6,617 nucleotides of DNA, from the NCBI GenBank assembly GCA_900554995.1, contig USJJ01000074.1, positions 1-6,617 of the forward strand, written 5' to 3'. The translations under genes were made by a program, and so were the position numbers. Shown one piece after another: positions 1-5,674 of the stretch (the stretch's first letter is position 1; each line of letters opens with the position of its first letter). Source of the stretch: an uncultured Ruminococcus sp. Lineage in GTDB: Bacteria; Bacillota; Clostridia; Oscillospirales; Acutalibacteraceae. The notes beneath the pieces are model-generated. The model had not been told where the DNA came from, searched no databases, and was given only the letters and a program-made list of their open reading frames with translations.

Positions 1-3000
1 TGGCTGCCGACACGGCGGACGGCGGTTTGCAAAAAGGGGATATAATCGAATTCGGTTCATATCCTCAGTCAAAGGTGACCAATCCAAGGATCATTTCGGC
101 ACTTGACGGCTTCCTGACCGACGACGTGTGGGTGTCATATGACTACTACATCGGCACGGACACGGAGTATGACGGCAAAATGACAGCGTCGGACTACATG
201 AAGTATGCCGATCTTAAGCTGAACGGCGAAAAATACCGCGCGGTCAGATTCTCGCAGTACCGTCCGAGAATGACGAGCAGTACTTCGAGTGAAACAAATT
301 CAATGCAGGATAACAACGGCTACTATTTAAACACCACATACTTCTTTAAATATGAGCCGCTGACATGGACGGTTCTTGACCCCGAAGAGGGCTTTGTTAT
401 GTCCAATATTGCCATTGACGCTCAGGCTTTTGAGAACTTTTCTTATTATGATTCCGCATTGGGACAAATGGTTTATAACGGCAAGGACTGCAAGTATTTA
501 GCCAACGATTGGTCAAAATGCTCTCTGAGAGAGTGGCTGAACAGGGATTTCTTCAATACTGCTTTCACGGCGGAGGAAAAGGCTCAGATAGGCAAAACCT
601 ATCTTGACAACACCAATCCGTTCAGTCCGAAATATGACGGAGCAGGTACTTTTGATAAGATTTTTACAATCAGTTTTTATGATGCAATAAACAGCGATTA
701 CGGTTTTGATGAGGATGGATCACGTAGCGATCTTGCAAGAATAAAACCGGCTACGGATTATGCAATGTGCCAAGGTGCAGATGTTGTTTCGTATACAGGC
801 GGCAACATTCCGTATTGGTGGCTGCGTACAACAGGTCACTACGGCGCATTCGCCTTTGGCGTAGCTCCGGGCGGCTGGATCGTTTCCAGCGGCAGCGGTT
901 ATTACAATGTCAACAGAACCGATATGGGCGTTGTTCCTGCGTTCAAGTTCAATCCGAAGACGCCGACGCTCGCTAAGGGCAGCAAAATCGAATTCGGCTC
1001 ATATCCTCAGTCCGAGGTCACGGACGCCGATGAGGTCGCAAAGCTTGAAGCGGACTCGGAGAATTATCTTTGGGTTTCCTATAAATATTACAGCGGAACA
1101 GGCCATAGCACGGACGGCGAAATGGAGCCGGGCGATTTCATGCTGTATAAGGATTTCTACAGTGACGGCGAAATGTTCCGCGCGGTTACTTTTTCGGAGT
1201 ACAGACCGGGCACCGGCGGCGGATTAAAAGGACATCTTTATTCTAACCAGTATGACAACGGCTATCACCCGAACAATGTATATTATTTTAAATACGAACC
1301 GCTGACATGGCGTGTGCTTGACCCCGACGAGGGGTATATTATGTGCGATAATGCCATTGATTCGCAGGCTTATCAGAATTTCGTTATAAAAAAAGACGGT
1401 AAGCTTTATAACAGCAAGGACTGCACAAATTATGTCTCAGATTGGGAAACCTGCTCACTGAGACAGTGGCTCAACAAGACATTTTATAACACGGCATTCT
1501 CCCGTGAGGAGAAGATGCTGATAGGCACAACATTCCTTGAGAATAACAGCCCGGACGGCACTTGGTTCGGCACCGATACGGGCGATAAAATATTTATTCT
1601 CTCATTTGACGATGTAATTAACAGCGCATACGGCTTCGACTCATCAAAATCGGAATTTGACGAAGCAAGAAAGCTCAAAGGTACGGATTATTCAAAATGT
1701 CAGGGCGTATATATCAGCCAGGGTTATCCGCATTGGTGGCTTCGTACCCCGGGCAATGCCGAAGCGGTTTACCTCGTCAGCAGCTACGGCTGGGCGGCTC
1801 TCGGTCAGGGAGTTTACGGCACAGGCGTGGGCGTCGTTCCTGCACTCAAATTAAACCCGAAGGCTGTTGATGTCAGCGTTGTTTACGACCTTGACGGCGG
1901 CGCATGGGCAGAGGGCTACACTGCACCGACAAGCTATAAAGCAAATGAAACGCTTGCACTTCCGACAGCGGAAAACGTTGTGCGAGCAGGTTATACCTTC
2001 TCCGGCTGGGAGCAGACGAGCCTCATAAACAAGACTGTTACCTATACGGCAAAGTGGATATCCAAAGGTTATATCGTAAGCTTTGACTCAAACGGCGGAA
2101 CGGCAGTTGCGGATAAGTTTCTCGCATGGAGCGACAAGGTGCTCGACGGCGTTTCGGATCCGACAAAGGCAGGCTACACATTCGCAGGCTGGAGGTACGC
2201 TGATTCGGCAGTTTCGTCAGATACAAAGTTTTCCGACCTCGCTGCAGATGATAAGGTAAGCGGAATTACCCTGGTGGCAGATTGGACGGCAAAAACCTAT
2301 ACGATTAAGTTTGATACAAGAGGCGGCACTCCCGTTGCCGACAAGACGCTCCACTGGGACGATAAGGTTCTCGACGGTGTTGTTCCTCCGACAAAAGAGG
2401 GAGGATTTGAATTCATCGGCTGGAACATTGCTTCTCCGAAATTGAGCGTAACAACTTTGAATTGCACATACGGCGAGCTTGTTCAGGACGACAGCATTGA
2501 CACGGTTACGCTCGGTGCGGTTTGGAGAGATACCGAAAAGCCGGTAATAATCGGTCTTGAAAACGGCAAGATTTATTGCGGACCTCAGAAGTTTAAGGTA
2601 ACCGACAATGACACATCGAGGACGGCAATCGTAATAATAAACGGCAAAAATGTTGAGCCTGACGCAGACGGATATTATACGGCTGAACCCGCAAACGGTG
2701 AGTTCAAGATTATTGCTGTTGATTCTTTTGCTAACATGGCAATGGTCCAAATTACCGTAAACGCCGCTCACGATTACAGCGATTGGAAGTTCGACGAGAA
2801 CGAGCACTGGAAGGAGTGCAAGTACGGCGATTCCGTAATCGAAAAGGGTGAGCATACCTTTGAATGGGTGACGGATAAGGAAGCGACCGAGACAGAAAAA
2901 GGTATCGCACATGAGGAATGTACGGTCTGCCACGCAAAGCGCAACGAGAATACCGAGGTTCAGAAGCTGCAGACAAAATGGGAAAAAATCCGTGATTGGG

Positions 3001-3062
3001 TTATCGGAATTTTCGCAAAAATCATTAAATGGTTCATTGACCTTATCGGTGATATTTGCTGA
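1..3062 (+). CDS. Large repeat-built secreted/surface protein: two DUF6273-like domains, three InlB-type repeats, Ig-like domain (5' partial)
   Basis: The frame is open from the left edge (first full codon at 3), so the start lies upstream; the TTG at 27 is not a credible start, having no ribosome binding site and open frame before it. Numbering from base 3 gives 1019 visible residues. Two homologous units (about 11-321 and 325-621) each carry EFGSYPQS, YFKYEPLTW.VLDP, CSLR.WLN, WWLRT and GVVPA.K.NPK, which I recognise as DUF6273-like. Three InlB B-type (Listeria-Bacteroides) repeats follow at about 626-685, 690-761 and 766-841, with GYTFSGW, GYTFAGW and FEFIGW cores. Next come an Ig-like domain (about 844-921), a His/Cys module (HWKEC, later CTVC) and an amphipathic tail (993-1019) ending in Cys. 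No LPXTG, transmembrane helix or catalytic motif is visible. The domain types suggest an extracellular binding or adhesion role, which is inference; the ligand is unknown. Confidence 0.88.
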   Translation, partial: AADTADGGLQKGDIIEFGSYPQSKVTNPRIISALDGFLTDDVWVSYDYYIGTDTEYDGKMTASDYMKYADLKLNGEKYRAVRFSQYRPRMTSSTSSETNSMQDNNGYYLNTTYFFKYEPLTWTVLDPEEGFVMSNIAIDAQAFENFSYYDSALGQMVYNGKDCKYLANDWSKCSLREWLNRDFFNTAFTAEEKAQIGKTYLDNTNPFSPKYDGAGTFDKIFTISFYDAINSDYGFDEDGSRSDLARIKPATDYAMCQGADVVSYTGGNIPYWWLRTTGHYGAFAFGVAPGGWIVSSGSGYYNVNRTDMGVVPAFKFNPKTPTLAKGSKIEFGSYPQSEVTDADEVAKLEADSENYLWVSYKYYSGTGHSTDGEMEPGDFMLYKDFYSDGEMFRAVTFSEYRPGTGGGLKGHLYSNQYDNGYHPNNVYYFKYEPLTWRVLDPDEGYIMCDNAIDSQAYQNFVIKKDGKLYNSKDCTNYVSDWETCSLRQWLNKTFYNTAFSREEKMLIGTTFLENNSPDGTWFGTDTGDKIFILSFDDVINSAYGFDSSKSEFDEARKLKGTDYSKCQGVYISQGYPHWWLRTPGNAEAVYLVSSYGWAALGQGVYGTGVGVVPALKLNPKAVDVSVVYDLDGGAWAEGYTAPTSYKANETLALPTAENVVRAGYTFSGWEQTSLINKTVTYTAKWISKGYIVSFDSNGGTAVADKFLAWSDKVLDGVSDPTKAGYTFAGWRYADSAVSSDTKFSDLAADDKVSGITLVADWTAKTYTIKFDTRGGTPVADKTLHWDDKVLDGVVPPTKEGGFEFIGWNIASPKLSVTTLNCTYGELVQDDSIDTVTLGAVWRDTEKPVIIGLENGKIYCGPQKFKVTDNDTSRTAIVIINGKNVEPDADGYYTAEPANGEFKIIAVDSFANMAMVQITVNAAHDYSDWKFDENEHWKECKYGDSVIEKGEHTFEWVTDKEATETEKGIAHEECTVCHAKRNENTEVQKLQTKWEKIRDWVIGIFAKIIKWFIDLIGDIC
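33..1865 (+). repeat. Tandem duplication of a DUF6273-like coding unit, period about 942 bases
   Basis: Copy 1 (about 33-965) and copy 2 (about 975-1865) lie in the same frame. The opening stretch at 42-70 matches 984-1012 with only two mismatches, an offset of 942 bases. Further on the similarity is clearer in protein than in DNA: KYEPLTW.VLDP, CSLR.WLN..F.NTAF..EEK and WWLRT are shared. Copy 2 is somewhat shorter, mainly through losses in its last third. This is an old intragenic domain duplication, not a recent copy or a mobile repeat. Confidence 0.85.
1878..2525 (+). repeat. Three InlB/Listeria-Bacteroides-type repeats
   Basis: Coding repeats at about 1878-2057, 2070-2285 and 2298-2525. 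Each has a start like V.FD..GG, a central P(T)....G(Y/F).F.GW and a final (A/V)..W. Repeats 2 and 3 are closest to each other, sharing VADK and DDKVLDGV-like segments (W(S/D)DKVLDGV) and a longer loop before the last strand. Such modules form small beta-grasp-like units in surface proteins and are usually stalks or binding modules. Confidence 0.85.
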
Positions 3063-3096
3063 ACGTTTGAAAAAGCCGCAACCGAATAGATAAATT

Positions 3097-3129
3097 ACGG
3101 CTTCTCTTGACCGGTTCAAGGGGAGCCGT
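3097..3129 (+). terminator. Hairpin after the surface protein gene, probable intrinsic terminator
   Basis: The arms 3097-3110 (ACGGCTTCTCTTGA) and 3116-3129 (TCAAGGGGAGCCGT) pair over 14 base pairs, two of them G-U, around a five-base loop, 34 bases after the stop codon. The bases after it (TAAAATCTGTT) are only weakly T-rich, so termination may be inefficient or factor-assisted. The segment 3073-3078 (AAGCCG) could also pair with 3098-3103 (CGGCTT) and so compete with this stem. Confidence 0.6.
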
Positions 3130-3313
3130 TAAAATCTGTTATGTGAAATTTGCCGCTGATTTCAGTTGCTTTTTGCCCAATATTCTGATAGAATAACCGT
3201 TGTGACAATTTCGACTTACGTCAAAGAAATTCATATATTCGGCTCTATTTTGCGATAAAACGGAAAAGACCGAAATTTTTCGGGAAAAAGCCGTTGATTT
3301 TGTATTTTTATTA
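3130..3313. other. Gene-free spacer upstream of the yceD promoter
   Basis: I see no convincing gene on either strand. It contains an inverted repeat TATTCT-GAT-AGAATA (3181-3195), a weak promoter-like pair TTGCTT (3166-3171) and TAGAAT (3189-3194) 17 bases apart, and a small dyad CCGAA-ATTT-TTCGG (3270-3283) nested within AACGG (3259-3263) and CCGTT (3291-3295). The DNA becomes AT-rich towards the promoter, which could serve as an UP element. None of these has proven function. Confidence 0.45.
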
Positions 3314-3342
3314 TTGACAAATCGGGTTTTACACTATATAAT
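3314..3342 (+). promoter_or_regulatory. Consensus sigma-A promoter for yceD-rpmF
   Basis: TTGACA at 3314-3319 and TATAAT at 3337-3342 are both perfect hexamers with an optimal 17-base spacer. Transcription would start near 3349, giving a leader of about 28 bases before the yceD ATG. AT-rich DNA precedes the -35 box. The strength fits constitutive high expression of a ribosomal protein operon. Confidence 0.9.
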
Positions 3343-3376
3343 GTTTGGTGCATGACATTTGAGGTGAAGAGTATTT

Positions 3377-3883
3377 ATGTATTTTGTTGAGCTTGAGCCT
3401 ATCTTTAATAATGAGGGTTTGGCACTGCCTCTTGATTTCACGGCTGATATGAGCGACTGCGATATCTACGGAGGGCATCCTTTTACTTCACCCGTTCACG
3501 TGACGGGGGAGATAAGGAACTCAACGGGTATAGTCAGCATCATTGCAAAGGCTGATTTTACTCTCAATCTCACCTGCGACAGATGTGCGGCTGAATTTGA
3601 CCGTGCATTTTCAACGCCGATCGAGCATGTGCTTGTCACGGAGCTGAACAACGACGAGGGCAATGACGAATTCATTGTTGTCGATTCGCTCCGATACGAT
3701 GCCGAACCGCTTGTTCGGGAGGATATTCTCCTGAACCTGCCTACCAAGGTGTTGTGCAGGGATGACTGCCTCGGGATCTGTCCCCGTTGCGGCAAAGACT
3801 TAAATGACGGTCCGTGTGACTGTGAAAAAGAATCCGATCCGAGATGGGACGCTCTTTTACAGCTCACTCAGGAAGATCAGTAA
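3377..3883 (+). CDS. yceD: YceD family protein (DUF177), large-subunit rRNA accumulation
   Basis: This 168-residue cytoplasmic protein has the usual length and layout of the bacterial YceD/DUF177 family. Visible marks are CDRC (Cys67, Cys70) in the central region, the acidic PLVREDILLNLP segment, and a C-terminal cluster Cys127, Cys131, Cys135, Cys138, Cys147 and Cys149 ending in DPRWDALLQL. The cysteine-rich end is common in Gram-positive members and probably binds metal. Family members are needed for normal 23S rRNA accumulation and are typically linked to rpmF, as here (33-base gap, no terminator between them). The ATG follows GAGGTG (3361-3366) by 10 bases and lies about 28 bases after the predicted transcription start. 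The name comes from family and context; the B. subtilis counterpart is called YlbN. Confidence 0.92.
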   Translation: MYFVELEPIFNNEGLALPLDFTADMSDCDIYGGHPFTSPVHVTGEIRNSTGIVSIIAKADFTLNLTCDRCAAEFDRAFSTPIEHVLVTELNNDEGNDEFIVVDSLRYDAEPLVREDILLNLPTKVLCRDDCLGICPRCGKDLNDGPCDCEKESDPRWDALLQLTQEDQ

Positions 3884-3916
3884 GAATTATTTATCAGCAT
3901 TAAGGAGGCGCTCAGA

Positions 3917-4099
3917 ATGGCAGTACCGAAGAGAAGAGTTTCTAAGGCGAGAAGAGACAAGAGACGTTCAAACGTTTGGAAGATGGAAGCACCGGCACTT
4001 GTAAAGTGCCCGCAGTGCGGTGAGTACAAGAGAGCTCACAGAGTATGCTCAGCCTGCGGTTATTATAACGGCAAGCTCGTAGTCAAGAAGGACGCATAA
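3917..4099 (+). CDS. rpmF: 50S ribosomal protein L32 (bL32)
   Basis: Sixty residues, normal for bL32. The N-terminus MAVPKRRVSKARRDKRRS is the basic rRNA-binding tail typical of the family, and two CxxC pairs (Cys31/Cys34 and Cys44/Cys47) form the zinc ribbon, so this is the zinc-containing version of L32. The ATG is set by AAGGAGG (3902-3908), eight bases upstream. It is cotranscribed with yceD from the consensus promoter and is the last gene before an intrinsic terminator. The plsX/fabH genes that follow rpmF in many bacteria are absent here. Confidence 0.97.
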   Translation: MAVPKRRVSKARRDKRRSNVWKMEAPALVKCPQCGEYKRAHRVCSACGYYNGKLVVKKDA

Positions 4100-4123
4100 G
4101 TCTTTTCAATGTGAAACGGAGAA

Positions 4124-4176
4124 GGTAGAGATTGGACCGTAAAATAGTGTCCGTTCTCTGCCTTTTTGACTTTTTT
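4124..4176 (+). terminator. Intrinsic terminator of the yceD-rpmF operon
   Basis: GGTAGAGA (4124-4131) pairs with TCTCTGCC (4155-4162), one pair being G-U. After a small internal mismatch, GGAC (4134-4137) pairs with GTCC (4149-4152) around an 11-base loop. TTTTT (4163-4167) and TTTTTT (4171-4176) follow. It begins 25 bases after the rpmF stop codon, so the downstream genes should have their own promoter. Confidence 0.88.
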
Positions 4177-4193
4177 GACGGATCTTTTTCCGT

Positions 4194-4224
4194 TATACAG
4201 CCCAAAGCCCTCTCGGCATATAAT
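4194..4224 (+). promoter_or_regulatory. Candidate promoter for the radical SAM-der operon
   Basis: A perfect TATAAT lies at 4219-4224, in the interval between the rpmF terminator and the next gene, where a promoter is expected. The best -35 match is poor: TATACA (4194-4199), 4 of 6 matches with a 19-base spacer. The leader would be about 125 bases long. The -10 box is plausible; the promoter as a whole is tentative. Confidence 0.35.
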
Positions 4225-4284
4225 AATATAGCCTTTAAGGACTTTGAACTGTCTAACGAAAAATCTCTCGTCAAAAATAAACAT

Positions 4285-4304
4285 GGTTCCCTTGTAGGGG
4301 AGCC
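4285..4304 (+). repeat. Leader hairpin, possibly a decayed palindromic repeat
   Basis: GGTTCCC (4285-4291) pairs with GGGAGCC (4298-4304), one pair being G-U, around a six-base loop. No T-run follows, so it is not an intrinsic terminator. The text around it (TTCCCTTGTAGGGGAGC, then CACGAAG) resembles the CTCCC...GGGAG palindromic repeats scattered through many clostridial genomes, in eroded form. This resemblance is from memory and unverified. Confidence 0.35.
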
Positions 4305-4342
4305 CACGAAGTTTCTGCAAAAAAACAACACAAAAATCAAGC

Positions 4343-4350
4343 AAAGGAGG
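4343..4350 (+). promoter_or_regulatory. Ribosome binding site that fixes the radical SAM gene start
   Basis: AAAGGAGG sits six bases before the ATG at 4357. The same frame stays open back to a TTG at 4132, but that codon lies within the rpmF terminator hairpin and has no such site, so 4357 is the true start. Confidence 0.92.
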
Positions 4351-4356
4351 GTCTTT

Positions 4357-5673
4357 ATGGCTGTTAAAATTTCGTCTGTTCAGCATCATTCGCCTGCGTC
4401 ACGTCATTTTGTGAAGGCAGGGGACAAGCTGATAAGTGTAAACGGTCATGAGATTCGTGACGTGCTTGATTATCAATTCTATATTGATGATGCACCTGTG
4501 CTTGTCATCGAAAAGCCGAACGGAAAACGCCGAACAATTCATCTGAAACTTGGCGAGGGCGAAACGGGTCTTGAGTTTGAGACTTATCTTATGGATAAAC
4601 AGCGTTCCTGCGCCAATAATTGCATTTTCTGCTTCATAGATCAGTTGCCGAAGGGCTTGCGTGAAAGCCTCTATTTCAAGGACGACGATTCGCGTCTGTC
4701 TTTTCTTTTCGGAAACTATATTACGCTCACGAATATCGGCGAGAGGGATATTGACAGAATAATCGAAATGCACATCAGTCCCGTTAATATTTCCGTTCAC
4801 ACGATGAATCCCGAGCTTCGTGTTAAGATGATGGGAAACAAACGAGCGGGTAAGGTGCTTGATTATGTTAAAAAACTTGCCGATGCGGGGATCAAGTTAA
4901 ATACTCAGCTTGTGCTGTGCCCGGGCTACAATGACGGTGACGAGTTGACCTATTCTTTGGAGGAATTGGGTAAGATGTATCCGTCGGTTCAGAGCATTGC
5001 CGCCGTTCCTGTCGGCCTTTCCTGCCACCGTGACGGACTGACGGGCTTAAATCCTTTCACAAAAGAACAATCTTTGGATGTAATTTCGCGAATTGATAGT
5101 TACAATTCTCAATTTATGTGTTATAATAATATGAATATAGCTTTTGCATCGGATGAGTTTTATCTGAATGCCGATTTACCGATGCCCGATTGCAGCCGAT
5201 ACGGAGATTTTATACAGCTTGAAAACGGCGTCGGAATGTGGGCTTTGCTGAAACATGAATTTGAAGAAGCGATAAAGGATATTCCCGAGGGATACACCCT
5301 GCCGAAGGAGCGCCGAATTACAATGGTGACGGGCGCGGCAGCGTTCAGGCTTATCGAGTATATTGCAAAGGCTGTTGAAAAAAGGGTCGCAAATATACAA
5401 ATTGAGGTTGTCAAAATCCCGAACAGGCTGTTCGGCGAGAGAATAACCGTTGCAGGACTTCTCTGCGGCAAGGATATAATAGCGGGGCTCGAAAGCACAA
5501 AGCTCTATGACGAATTGCTTTTCCCGGCGGTTGCATTGAGGAGCGAGAGAGATATTTTTCTTGACGATATGTCCGTTGAGGAGCTTTCACAAAAATTAGG
5601 AATAAAGGTCACGCCCGTTGAGAACGACGGGTATGAATTGCTTGATAAAATTTTAGGAGAACAGGAGGGATAA
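4357..5673 (+). CDS. PDZ-like/radical SAM/DUF512 protein
   Basis: This 438-residue protein matches the DUF512 family of putative Fe-S oxidoreductases. A PDZ-like start (about 1-70, [12 protein letters not shown] at 22-33) is followed by the radical SAM cluster motif CANNCIFC: Cys85, Cys89 and Cys92 would ligate a 4Fe-4S cluster that cleaves S-adenosylmethionine. Next are [10 protein letters not shown] (185-194) and a DUF512-type C-terminal half with MVTGAAAF (about 323-330), VAGLLCGKD (365-373) and [10 protein letters not shown] near the end. There are no membrane segments, so it is probably cytoplasmic. The substrate and reaction are unknown to me. It lies one base before der, an arrangement I recall from other Clostridia, which hints at a link with ribosome or GTPase function without proving one. 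Upstream codons to 4132 are chance open frame. Confidence 0.92.
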   Translation: MAVKISSVQHHSPASRHFVKAGDKLISVNGHEIRDVLDYQFYIDDAPVLVIEKPNGKRRTIHLKLGEGETGLEFETYLMDKQRSCANNCIFCFIDQLPKGLRESLYFKDDDSRLSFLFGNYITLTNIGERDIDRIIEMHISPVNISVHTMNPELRVKMMGNKRAGKVLDYVKKLADAGIKLNTQLVLCPGYNDGDELTYSLEELGKMYPSVQSIAAVPVGLSCHRDGLTGLNPFTKEQSLDVISRIDSYNSQFMCYNNMNIAFASDEFYLNADLPMPDCSRYGDFIQLENGVGMWALLKHEFEEAIKDIPEGYTLPKERRITMVTGAAAFRLIEYIAKAVEKRVANIQIEVVKIPNRLFGERITVAGLLCGKDIIAGLESTKLYDELLFPAVALRSERDIFLDDMSVEELSQKLGIKVTPVENDGYELLDKILGEQEG

Positions 5674-5674
5674 T

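Noticed and set aside
27..29. TTG as the start of the surface protein
   Set aside because: The frame is open to the window edge, there is no Shine-Dalgarno sequence, and a protein of this type needs a signal peptide upstream.
33..1865. Tandem repeat considered as a recent duplication or mobile element
   Set aside because: The copies are well diverged in DNA, have no terminal inverted repeats or target duplications, and keep the frame, so this is an old domain duplication.
2217..3119. 300-codon open frame on the minus strand
   Set aside because: It lies antisense to the InlB-repeat, Ig-like and tail region, whose plus-strand protein is clearly real. Its translation matches no family I know, and it overlaps the downstream hairpin.
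3496..3867. 123-codon minus-strand frame
   Set aside because: It is a shadow of yceD, whose conserved cysteines and promoter support the plus strand.
4132..4356. TTG start giving a 513-residue radical SAM protein
   Set aside because: The TTG lies inside the rpmF terminator stem with no ribosome binding site. The extra 75 residues have no family similarity, and the ATG at 4357 has an excellent AAAGGAGG.
4063..4389. Minus-strand frames of 108 and 85 codons across the rpmF/radical SAM spacer
   Set aside because: They overlap the end of rpmF, its terminator and the radical SAM start, and resemble no known protein. The T-runs of the terminator account for their Lys-rich stretches.
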